From the NCBI GenBank assembly GCA_016794565.1, contig JAEUHQ010000087.1, forward strand, positions 1-32,959: 32,959 nt of DNA, read 5' to 3'. This document shows, in pieces, positions 22,804-29,271 of this stretch. Made by a program: the position numbers and the translations under genes. This DNA is from Planctomycetota bacterium. Its GTDB lineage: Bacteria > Planctomycetota > UBA1135 > UBA2386. Numbering within the stretch: the stretch's first letter is position 1; every line of letters starts with the position of its first letter. Under the pieces are notes generated by a model that was not told the origin of the DNA, did no database searches, and worked only from the letters and a program-made list of their open reading frames with translations.

Positions 22804-23424
22804 TCAGGGCTCCGCGACGCAGAGACCCGCGCGGATCGGCGCCCAGCCGACGCTGCAGCCGAGTTCTTCGAACCAGTCCGCGGCGACGTCGGCACACGTG
22901 TTGGGGAACCAGTAGGAAGAGTCGTACGGCACGAAGACCCAGCGGTACTCGGGGCGCCGCACCGCCTGCGCGATCGACGCGGTGTGTTCGTGTTCGAGCC
23001 GAGCGCGCAGTGCTCTCGCTTTCTCCGCTTCGACGACGACGGGCGACAGCTCGGCCCACCACGCATTGGCGCGCAACTCGTCGGCGGTCCGTGCGCCGAA
23101 CGTGCGGCGGCCGAGGGTTCCCTGCGTCGGCCAGATCACCGTTCCGAACACGTGGTACCACCCGTCCTCGCCGAGCGCGAACCAGCCCCAGTCGCCGAAG
23201 CCGAACTCGACGAACTCTCCGTCCGGTCCCTGCGGCGGCAGCACGATGCCGGTGTGCATCGCCTCGTGCAGCAGGAACACGGTGGCCGGTTGGTTCACGT
23301 CGTGCGGCGGTGTGATCGTCGACGTGCAGGAGGCCCAGAGCAGGATGCCAGCGGTCACGGCTGCGGCGAGCGCGAGGCGTCGGCGCCGCCGCCGGCGCGC
23401 GCGCTTCCCGTCGACCGCCGTCAC
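22804..23424 (-). CDS. Membrane-anchored DUF2459-like protein (putative cysteine-peptidase fold)
   Basis: A 206-residue protein. A run of arginines (KRARRRRRRR) precedes a hydrophobic segment, LALAAAVTAGILLWASC, which may be a signal anchor or an atypical lipoprotein signal (WASC has Trp at -3). The mature part, TVFLLHEAMHTGIVLPPQ, EFVEFGFGDWGWFALGE, YHVFGTVIWPTQGTLGRR and FPNTCADVAADWFEELGC, matches the DUF2459 pattern, a NlpC/P60-like fold with HxG, GWGD-like and Cys segments. Whether the cysteine in NTCAD is catalytic is inference. GTG at 23424 overlaps the stop of the PLP-enzyme gene (GTGA), so it is coupled to it. Function unknown. Confidence 0.65.
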   Translation of the reverse strand: MTAVDGKRARRRRRRRLALAAAVTAGILLWASCTSTITPPHDVNQPATVFLLHEAMHTGIVLPPQGPDGEFVEFGFGDWGWFALGEDGWYHVFGTVIWPTQGTLGRRTFGARTADELRANAWWAELSPVVVEAEKARALRARLEHEHTASIAQAVRRPEYRWVFVPYDSSYWFPNTCADVAADWFEELGCSVGWAPIRAGLCVAEP

Positions 23425-24425
23425 GGCGCCGGCGCTCCGCGGCGCAGCAGCGCCGCGAATGTGTCTGCGTCGACGTTCGCGCCGCACACGACGAGGCCGA
23501 TGCGCTTGCCGGCGAGCTCGTCGTGCTTCTGGAGCATCGCGGCGGTGCTCGCGGCTCCCGCCGGTTCTACGGCGAGTTTGCCGTCGGCGAACAGCAGCCA
23601 CAGCGCGCGGCACAGTTCGTCGTCGTCGACGAGCACGACCTCGTCGACGAAGCGGCGGCACAGCGCGAACGTGCGCGGCATCGCGGTCGGTGCTCCGAGG
23701 CTGTCGGCGATCGTCTGCACGCGATCGATGCGCTGCGGGCTCCCCGCCGTGAAGCTGCGGTGCATCGAGTCGGCGCCGCGCGGTTCGACGCCGATCACGC
23801 GGCAGCGCGGCTGGAGCTGCTTCACCGCGACGGCGACGCCCGCGGCGAGGCCGCCGCCGCCGATCGGCACGAACAGCGCGTCGAGCTGGCCGGTCTGGCG
23901 GAGGAACTCGAGGCCGAGCGTCGCCGCACCGAGCACCATCGCGTCGCTCTCGAACGGGTGCAGGAACGTGCGGCCCTCGTCGCGTTCGATGCGCTCCGCG
24001 GTCGCGAACGCCGCCGCGATGTCGGCGACCAGCACGACCTCTGCGCCGAGTTCGCGGCACGCCGCGACGCGCGCCGGGTTCGCGTTCGACGGCATCACGA
24101 CCTTCGCGTGCACCGACAGGGCGCGGCCGGCCCACGCAACGGCGAACGCGTGGTTGCCGGCGCTGACCGCGGTGACGCCGCGCTGCCGCGCCGCATCGTC
24201 GAGGCGCCGCATCGCGAGCACCACGCCGCGCGTCTTGAACGAGCCGGCGTGCTGGAACAGCTCGAGCTTGAGCCAGAGCGAAGCGCCCGCCGGCTTCTTC
24301 GTGTCGATGCGGTGGCCGCTCCACTGCCAGGCGGGCGTCTCGCGCACCTGGCCGCCGAACTCGACGCGCGCGCGCTGGATCGTCTCGAGCCCGGGGATCG
24401 GGACGTCGTTGGCGACGGAGCTCAT
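23421..24425 (-). CDS. Threonine dehydratase / serine racemase-like PLP enzyme
   Basis: A 334-residue fold-II PLP enzyme. LELFQHAGSFKTRGVV carries Lys64, the Schiff-base residue; SAGNHAFAVAWAGR at 89-102 binds the substrate carboxylate; FVPIGGGGLAAGVAVA at 186-201 is the tetraglycine phosphate-binding loop. It has no C-terminal ACT domain, so it resembles the short catabolic threonine dehydratases (TdcB) and serine racemases rather than the long IlvA. The SSGNHAQG and GQGT segments of classical members are altered (SAGNHAFA, GAAT), so the substrate may differ. ATG at 24425 gives the family length; a GTG at 24491 would add 22 unconserved residues. It is coupled to the DUF2459-like gene by a 4-nt overlap. 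Confidence 0.85.
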   Translation of the reverse strand: MSSVANDVPIPGLETIQRARVEFGGQVRETPAWQWSGHRIDTKKPAGASLWLKLELFQHAGSFKTRGVVLAMRRLDDAARQRGVTAVSAGNHAFAVAWAGRALSVHAKVVMPSNANPARVAACRELGAEVVLVADIAAAFATAERIERDEGRTFLHPFESDAMVLGAATLGLEFLRQTGQLDALFVPIGGGGLAAGVAVAVKQLQPRCRVIGVEPRGADSMHRSFTAGSPQRIDRVQTIADSLGAPTAMPRTFALCRRFVDEVVLVDDDELCRALWLLFADGKLAVEPAGAASTAAMLQKHDELAGKRIGLVVCGANVDADTFAALLRRGAPAP

Positions 24426-24663
24426 CGGCTGGCAGGAGGAGAGACCCGACGCCTCCGCCACCTGGGGTTGCAACACACTTGCCGACGGCACACACCGCCG
24501 GCCACCTATTCACCTCAGTCCCATTCGCCGCGATGCAAGGGATGACCGCGGCTCTACGACCTTGCGGTCGCGGTGACGGAGACGTCGAGCGGGCGAACGG
24601 TAGCGGGTCGGCGCGCTGCGCGGGCGGGAATCTCGTGTCGTTGTCGCACCGCCGATCGCGGCA
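24426..24663. other. 238-bp non-coding stretch upstream of the PLP enzyme gene
   Basis: No convincing gene lies here on either strand. The only structure seen is GCAAGG (24535-24540) facing CCTTGC (24560-24565), and GACCGC (24544-24549) facing GCGGTC (24564-24569); the two stems exclude each other. I see no consensus promoter, but the minus-strand PLP gene must be transcribed from here or from the thioesterase gene upstream. Confidence 0.4.
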
Positions 24664-25125
24664 CTACCAGCGGTGGAATGCCGGGTGTCCTTCGCGGACC
24701 GCCACGAACAGGCCGTCGCAGGAGGCGCACACACGGCCGCCGGCTTCGAGCGTGCCGGTGATCCTCGCGCGGTCTCCCTGGATCTCCGCCACCTTCGCGC
24801 GCAACGTCACCGGTCCGCTCGTCGGCGTCGGCCGCCGCAGCTTGATCGTGTACTCCGCGGTCACCGTGCACGGCGGATGGTCGAGGCCGGCGGCCTTCAT
24901 CAGGAAGTACGCGGCGGTCCAGTTGCAGTGGCAGTCGAGCAAGGAGCCGACGATGCCGCCGTTCAGCATGCCGGGGAACGCCTCGTGCATCGTCTTCGGC
25001 TGCCACGTGCACACGACCTCGTCGCCCTGCACGAAGCTCTTGATGCGCAGGCCGTCCGCGTTGGCCGGGCCGCAGCCGAAGCACGCGTTCTTCGGGGCGT
25101 AGCGATCCTGCAGGCTCTGTTCCAT
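24664..25125 (-). CDS. PaaI-type hotdog-fold thioesterase
   Basis: A 153-residue single hotdog domain. ACFGCGPANADGLRI at 14-28 is the N-terminal segment common in this branch. MHEAFPGMLNGGIVGSLLDCHCNWTAAYFL holds the central helix in which Gly-Gly and the acidic residue (Asp64 or so) bind and activate the acyl-CoA carbonyl. TVTAEYTIKLRRPTPTSGPVTLRAKV and RITGTLEAGGRVCASCDGLFVAV form the sheet. Such enzymes cleave aromatic or medium-chain acyl-CoAs as housekeeping thioesterases; the substrate is unknown. It follows the GAF gene by 42 bp on the same strand. Confidence 0.87.
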   Translation of the reverse strand: MEQSLQDRYAPKNACFGCGPANADGLRIKSFVQGDEVVCTWQPKTMHEAFPGMLNGGIVGSLLDCHCNWTAAYFLMKAAGLDHPPCTVTAEYTIKLRRPTPTSGPVTLRAKVAEIQGDRARITGTLEAGGRVCASCDGLFVAVREGHPAFHRW

Positions 25126-25167
25126 CGTCCGGATGATGACGCCGTGGAGGGTGTTTGGGAACGCGGC

Positions 25168-25656
25168 TCAGGCCAGGAGACTCGCAACGCGCGCGCCGAC
25201 GTCCATCAGGAGCTGCGTTTCCGCCGCGGTGAAGTCGTAGGCGACCGGCTTCGCGACGCCCAGCACGCCGCGCAGCTCGCCGCGCAGCTCGCCGCGGAGC
25301 AGCATCGGGGCGGCGAGCGAGCCCTCCATCTTGGTCGTCTTCGCGTTCGGGCGCGCGACGCCGCTCGTGTCCGTTTGCAGGTTGCAGACCTGCACCGGTT
25401 CCTTCCGCTGCGCGGCGATGCCCGCCATGCCCTTGCCGATCGGGATCACGTTCACCTTGTCGAGCAGCGGCGGCGGCAGTCCGCGCTGCGCCGCGAGGTG
25501 CAGCATGCCGTCGTCGGCGCGCAAGAGGTGCACGGTGCCGACGACGCAGTCGAAGTGGCGCAGCAGGCGTTCGAGCAGGGTGTCCCATTGCGGCGGCTTG
25601 CCGCGAACGAACAGTTCGTCCACGGCGCGGACGAGGGCATGCGGTTCGGGATTCAT
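25168..25656 (-). CDS. GAF domain protein
   Basis: A 162-residue protein that is essentially one GAF domain: PQWDTLLERLLRHFDCVVGTVHLLRADDGMLHLAAQRGL, IPIGKGMAGIAAQRKEPVQVCNLQTD, SLAAPMLLRGELRGELRGVLGVAKPVAYDFTAAETQLLMDVGARVASLL. GAF domains bind small ligands or redox and haem groups and usually sit in signalling proteins; here there is no output domain, so it may act on a partner or as an fRMsr-like enzyme, though the matching cysteines are not evident. An in-frame 12-bp repeat duplicates RGEL before the last strands. ATG at 25656 is chosen; ATG at 25677 lies inside the adjacent palindromic element and probably arose with it. Confidence 0.78.
   Translation of the reverse strand: MNPEPHALVRAVDELFVRGKPPQWDTLLERLLRHFDCVVGTVHLLRADDGMLHLAAQRGLPPPLLDKVNVIPIGKGMAGIAAQRKEPVQVCNLQTDTSGVARPNAKTTKMEGSLAAPMLLRGELRGELRGVLGVAKPVAYDFTAAETQLLMDVGARVASLLA
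25266..25301. repeat. 12-bp tandem repeat inside the GAF gene
   Basis: CGCCGCGCAGCT occurs at 25266-25277 and 25278-25289 exactly, and as CGCCGCGGAGCA (10 of 12) at 25290-25301. On the minus strand it encodes a repeated Arg-Gly-Glu-Leu, so the frame is kept. Confidence 0.7.
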
Positions 25657-25671
25657 GTGTTCGGATGCTAG

Positions 25672-25830
25672 TGCCATGAACCGGGAGTCGCCTTGCGTTT
25701 CGCGGGCCCTCGTCGTCCCTGGCTGCGTTGCGCCTCCTCGACAGGTCTCCTGGACATGCCTGCGGTGCCGCGCCTTGCCAGGAACGACGAGGACCTCGCG
25801 AGAACACGAGGCCACATCCAGTTCACGGCA
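25672..25830. mobile_element. 159-bp MITE-like near-palindrome flanked by CTAG
   Basis: Both ends match as inverted repeats for about 59 columns with roughly 48 identities. The outermost arms, including the flanking bases, are GCTAGTGCCATGAAC (25667-25681) and GTTCACGGCACTAGC (25821-25835), 14 of 15 paired. The inner arms at 25705-25723 and 25777-25795 pair 17 of 19. CTAG lies directly outside both ends (25668-25671 and 25831-25834) and could be a 4-bp target duplication, as some IS5-type elements make. There is no open frame for a transposase. It separates the GAF gene from cutC, and the right CTAG supplies the cutC TAG stop. A non-autonomous transposable element is the best reading; copy number is unknown. 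Confidence 0.6.
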
Positions 25831-26607
25831 CTAGCCGTTCCTCGGCGGCGGGATGAGGGCGCGCACCAACGCGGCGACGACGTGACCGTCGGTCGCGCGA
25901 TGGCCGTACTCGTCCGCCGGCGGGCGGGGGCCCATCGGGACGCCGTCGCGCCGGAACGTCATCGCGCTCGGGAGATCGATCGCCGCGGACAAGTGCACTT
26001 CGCGAACGCCGGTCGCTGCGACGAGCGCGCGCACGTTGTCGGGCCGGACGCCGCTGCCCGCCATCACGACGAGGCCTGTGCCCGCGTTGGCGACGTGCCG
26101 CGCGATCGCGACCGCGCCGGCGGAGGCCGACGCCGCCTGACCGGACGTGAGCACGCGCGCAGCGCCGAGGCGCCGCAGCGCGTCGAGGGCGCGATCCGGG
26201 TCGGCGCAGAGGTCGAACGCTCGGTGGCAGGTGAACGGCAGCGGCGCCGCCGCGGCGATCAGTTCGCGCATGCGTTCTTCGTCGATCTGTCCGTCGGCGC
26301 GCAGTACTCCGCTCACGATGCCGTCGGCGCCGCCGTCCCGCGCGTGCCGGACGTCGCGCAGCATCACTGCGAACTCGTCCGCCGAGTACAGGAAGTCGCC
26401 GCGGCGCGGACGGATCATCGCGAACACCGGGACGCGCACGGCAGCGCGCACCGCATCGAGCAGCCCCCGGCTCGGGGTCACGCCGCCTTCGCCGAGGCTC
26501 GCACAGAGCTCGAGGCGGTCCGCCCCGGCCGTCGCCGCGGCGCGGGCCCCGGCCAGCGAGTCGACCGCGACTTCGACGACGACCCGTGCATTGGCGGAAG
26601 CGTGCAC
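25831..26607 (-). CDS. cutC: CutC family protein (copper homeostasis)
   Basis: A 258-residue TIM-barrel protein. VVVEVAVDSLAGARAAATAGADRLELCASLGEGGVTPS at 9-46 is the CutC signature, followed by VFAMIRPRRGDFLYSADEFAVM, GADGIVSGVLRADGQID, PFTCHRAFDLCADPDRAL, RVLTSGQAASA and VMAGSGVRPDNV. CutC has been linked to copper tolerance, but direct copper handling is disputed and its enzymatic role is unknown. The start is GTG at 26607, since no ATG precedes the first conserved strand. It is only 18 bp from the divergent FHA-protease ATG, so promoters must lie inside one or both genes. Its TAG stop is within the CTAG at the right edge of the palindromic element, so the last few residues (IPPPRNG) may have been reshaped by the insertion. 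Confidence 0.9.
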   Translation of the reverse strand: MHASANARVVVEVAVDSLAGARAAATAGADRLELCASLGEGGVTPSRGLLDAVRAAVRVPVFAMIRPRRGDFLYSADEFAVMLRDVRHARDGGADGIVSGVLRADGQIDEERMRELIAAAAPLPFTCHRAFDLCADPDRALDALRRLGAARVLTSGQAASASAGAVAIARHVANAGTGLVVMAGSGVRPDNVRALVAATGVREVHLSAAIDLPSAMTFRRDGVPMGPRPPADEYGHRATDGHVVAALVRALIPPPRNG

Positions 26608-26625
26608 GCTCCCTATGGTGCGGCG

Positions 26626-28011
26626 ATGCGACCGCAATTGCTGCACCTTTCCGGGCCGGAGCGCGGTCGCACGGTCACGTACGACGGTCCCGTCGTGCGG
26701 ATCGGCTCGGACGCCGCGAGCGACGCGCGCCTCACCGCGGCAGGCGTCGCGCCCCAGCACGCGCGCATCGACTGGGTCGAGAGCGAATGCCAGTTCCACC
26801 TGCGGCGCATCGACGGCCAGGTCTTCGTGAACGGCAACGAAGTCGAAGAAGTCGTGCTGCAGGACGACGACCGGATCGAGTTCGGCGCGGACGGTCCGAC
26901 GGCGCGGTTCCGCATCTACGTGCCGATCGGCGCAGTCTGCAAGCCGGTGCGTCGCATGCTGGCGGACGCGCGCGACGTCGCGCGTGTGAGCGGCGGCGCC
27001 GCCGCGACGCAGACCCTGACGCGCGACCTGCTGACGCAGGCCACGCCGACGCTCAAGGTCGGAGTGCCGGCGGTGGTGGTCGCGAGTGCGTTCCTCGCCG
27101 GTTGGCTCGGCGGCTGGGTGGGCAGTCGACCGACGGAGAGCGATCGTGCACGCAGTGCGGACATGGTGACGCACGCCGAACTCGAGGACCTGCGGCAGCA
27201 GGCGCGCAAGCAGCAGGACGAACTGCGTTCGATGGCCGCGGCGAACGCGAGCGTGCGCCGCATCCAGAAGGAGTGGAGCCGCGGCGTGTGCCTCATGCAC
27301 GGCGTCTTCCGCGTCCGCCACTCGGACGGCAGCTGGGTCGAGCAGCGCGGACGGCCGATCGAGTACGAGTACACGGGATCGGGTTTCCTCGCGACGAAGG
27401 AAGGCCACGTCGTCACGAACCGGCACGTGGCACTGCCGTGGCTGGAGGTCGAGAGTCTCGGGCCGCTGGTCGCGCGCGGCGCCGCTCCGGAGTTCGTGCA
27501 CTTCACCGCGACCTTCCCCGGCCGCGCTCCGATCGACGTGCCCGCGGCGACGATCCAGCGCCGCAGCGACGACCTCGACGTCGCAGTCGTGAGACTCGAC
27601 CCGGCGCAGGTCGACGGCGTTCCCGTGCTGCCGCTGCATCAAGGGGCGATCGATTCGGACGATCAGCGCGCGATCGTCGTCGGCTATCCGCTGGGCCTCG
27701 CGGCCCTGCTCGCGCGCGCCGATCCGCATCTCGTGGAGGGACTGCAGCAGCGCTCGGCGAGTCTCACCGAAGCCATCGCCGAACTCGCCGCCGCGGCGCA
27801 GGTGAGTCCGTTGATCACGCAAGGCATCGTCAGCGACCAGAAGGAGTTCGCGATCGTCTACGACGCGGCGACGACGTTCGGCGGATCGGGCGGCCCGGTG
27901 TTCGGCGGAACGGGTGAAGTGATCGCCGTGAACGCCGCGATCATGCAGAACTTCGGTGGCGCGAACCTCGGCGTGCCGATCCGGTTCGCGCAGGAACTGC
28001 TGCCCAAGTAG
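26626..28011 (+). CDS. FHA domain - transmembrane - coiled coil - trypsin-like serine protease
   Basis: A 461-residue protein with four parts. Residues 1-98 are an FHA domain (VVRIGSDAASDARL, APQHARIDW, VFVNGNEVEEVVLQDDDRIEFG), which would bind phosphothreonine in the cytosol. Residues 145-167 are one membrane helix (VGVPAVVVASAFLAGWLGG). Residues 182-215 look coiled-coil (AELEDLRQQARKQQDELRS). Residues 220-461 are a trypsin/DegP-type protease with a complete triad: His267 (VVTNRHVAL), Asp318 (DDLDVAVVRLD) and Ser421 (FGGSGGPVFG). There is no PDZ domain. This layout could turn cytosolic Thr phosphorylation into periplasmic proteolysis; that is inference. It precedes the MinD-like gene by 93 bp and may share its transcript. 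ATG at 26626 starts right at the FHA domain. Confidence 0.85.
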   Translation: MRPQLLHLSGPERGRTVTYDGPVVRIGSDAASDARLTAAGVAPQHARIDWVESECQFHLRRIDGQVFVNGNEVEEVVLQDDDRIEFGADGPTARFRIYVPIGAVCKPVRRMLADARDVARVSGGAAATQTLTRDLLTQATPTLKVGVPAVVVASAFLAGWLGGWVGSRPTESDRARSADMVTHAELEDLRQQARKQQDELRSMAAANASVRRIQKEWSRGVCLMHGVFRVRHSDGSWVEQRGRPIEYEYTGSGFLATKEGHVVTNRHVALPWLEVESLGPLVARGAAPEFVHFTATFPGRAPIDVPAATIQRRSDDLDVAVVRLDPAQVDGVPVLPLHQGAIDSDDQRAIVVGYPLGLAALLARADPHLVEGLQQRSASLTEAIAELAAAAQVSPLITQGIVSDQKEFAIVYDAATTFGGSGGPVFGGTGEVIAVNAAIMQNFGGANLGVPIRFAQELLPK

Positions 28012-28027
28012 AAAAAGCCCGAGCAAT

Positions 28028-28097
28028 CGGCGGGGGATGTGGGAAACTCCGCCGGTCCGCGGCCGGTCAGCCGCGGCATCCGGCCGCCGAGCGGCCG
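28028..28097 (+). promoter_or_regulatory. Three consecutive GC hairpins in the leader of the MinD-like gene
   Basis: CGGCGG/CCGCCG (28028-28033 with 28049-28054), CCGCGGC/GCCGCGG (28057-28063 with 28070-28076) and CGGCCGC/GCGGCCG (28081-28087 with 28091-28097) form perfect stems of 6, 7 and 7 bp in a row. The last ends seven bases before the ATG at 28105, over the place where a Shine-Dalgarno sequence would sit. This may control translation, or end or process the upstream transcript. Confidence 0.4.
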
Positions 28098-28104
28098 CAG
28101 CACC

Positions 28105-29043
28105 ATGGACGGAACGGCGCCGGGGCGGCAGGCAGAGAAGGTCGACCGCGGAGGACTCGGTCCTCGCGGGCGCGGCCTGTTCGGGCGCCTGCTCGACGGC
28201 CTGCGGGCCGCGCCCACGGTGCGACGCGAGGCGGTGACGATCGCGATCGCGAGCGGGAAGGGTGGCACGGGCAAGTCCTTCCTGTCGACGTCGCTCGGGG
28301 TCCTCCTGCATCGGGCCAACAAGCGCACCGTGCTGGTCGACTGCGACTTCGGCCTCGCCTGCGACCACCTGCTGCTCGGCGTGCGGCCCACGCTGACGCT
28401 GCAGCAACTGCTCGCCGGCCAGGCGACCGTCGATCAGGTGCTGTGCACTTCGCCGGCTGGATTGCGCCTGCTGCCGGGTGCGTCGGGTGTTCGCCGCATG
28501 GCGAATCCGAGCGACAAGGAACTGCTCGCGTTCGCCCGCGAACTCGGCGTGCTCGCCGCGCGCGAGGACGTGCTCCTGCTGGACCTCGGCGCGGGAATCG
28601 CGCCGTCGACGGTGCTGACGATGCTCGCGGCCGACTGGATCGTGCTCGTGACACAGCCGGAGATCGCGGCGCTCGTCGACGCCTACGCCGTCGTGAAGAG
28701 CATCGCCCAGCTCAACGAACGCGCGCGCTTCCTCGTCGTCGTGAACCGCGTCGCGACCAAGGGGCGCGGCGAACTCGCGTTCCAGCGGCTCACCGAGGTC
28801 GCCCGCCAGCACGTCGGCGTGCAGCTGCACTATCTCGGCGAGATCACCGACGACAACGCCGTGACACAGCACCGACTCGGGCAGCTGCCCCTCGTCGCCA
28901 CGGAACCGGATGCGCCGACCTCGGTGTGTCTGCGGGCCCTGCTGGACCGCCTCGAGATGTCGTGCGGAGGCTTCGTCGCCCGCGAAGTGGCGGGTGACCA
29001 GGGCATCGAAGCCCGGTTCCGTCAGCACCGTCTGTTCCTCTGA
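28105..29043 (+). CDS. MinD/ParA-like P-loop ATPase
   Basis: A 312-residue ATPase of the MinD/FlhG group. After a basic, probably flexible N-terminus (residues 1-43), AIASGKGGTGKSFLSTSLGVLL carries the deviant Walker A with signature Lys52 and Lys57. LVDCDFGLACDHLLLG is the switch/A' region and VLLLDLGAGIAPSTV the Walker B with Asp160. FLVVVNRVATKG is the adenine-side motif. There is no DQAxxLR motif, so it is not a clear FlhG, and no MinC or MinE is adjacent. The C-terminus (GIEARFRQHRLFL) could be a short amphipathic membrane-binding helix, as in MinD. Such ATPases place complexes at poles or membranes. It lies between an FHA-protease and an FHA-GGDEF protein, suggesting it positions a signalling complex; this is inference. 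Confidence 0.85.
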   Translation: MDGTAPGRQAEKVDRGGLGPRGRGLFGRLLDGLRAAPTVRREAVTIAIASGKGGTGKSFLSTSLGVLLHRANKRTVLVDCDFGLACDHLLLGVRPTLTLQQLLAGQATVDQVLCTSPAGLRLLPGASGVRRMANPSDKELLAFARELGVLAAREDVLLLDLGAGIAPSTVLTMLAADWIVLVTQPEIAALVDAYAVVKSIAQLNERARFLVVVNRVATKGRGELAFQRLTEVARQHVGVQLHYLGEITDDNAVTQHRLGQLPLVATEPDAPTSVCLRALLDRLEMSCGGFVAREVAGDQGIEARFRQHRLFL

Positions 29044-29055
29044 AGGCGCCGCGCC

Positions 29056-29269
29056 GTTCCGAGACGGCGCAGCGGGGCCGGCTGCGTCGTTTGCCCGAGG
29101 CGTTTCCCCGCGTTGCGCCGGCTCCATGAGATCCTAATCCACGCCGCCCCCGGCGGGGTGGTGTTCCGAGACGGCGCAGCGGGGCCGGCTGCGTCGTTTG
29201 CCCGAGGCGTTTCCCCGCGTTGCGCCGGCTCCATGAGATCCTGATCCACGCCGCCCCCGGCGGGGTGGA
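29056..29269. repeat. 107-bp tandem duplication between convergent genes
   Basis: Two adjacent units, 29056-29162 and 29163-29269, differ at only two positions that I can see (29136 a versus 29243 g, and the last base t versus a). Each unit has a long hairpin (GGCGCAGCGGGG with CCCCGCGTTGCGCC, for example 29066-29077 with 29106-29119) and ends in a second, terminator-like stem. 107 is not a multiple of three, so it is not coding. It fills nearly all of the gap between the MinD-like and GGDEF genes. Confidence 0.85.
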
Positions 29270-29271
29270 TC
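29243..29271. terminator. Bidirectional terminator-like stem-loop
   Basis: GATCCACGCCGCC (29243-29255) pairs with GGCGGGGTGGATC (29259-29271) at 12 of 13 positions around a 3-nt loop. It lies between two convergent genes, where a shared terminator is expected, and reaches into the stop codon of the GGDEF gene. A near-copy is at 29137-29162. There is no T-run on either side, so the mechanism is uncertain. Confidence 0.45.

Noticed and set aside
24426..24663. Possible tRNA or riboswitch in the gap
   Set aside because: No cloverleaf, acceptor CCA or known aptamer core could be traced; the stems seen are short and mutually exclusive.
26608..29127. Long N-terminal extension of cutC
   Set aside because: It is the shadow of the FHA-protease and MinD-like genes on the other strand.
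29056..29269. CRISPR-like array
   Set aside because: There are only two directly adjacent units with no spacer and no cas genes nearby.
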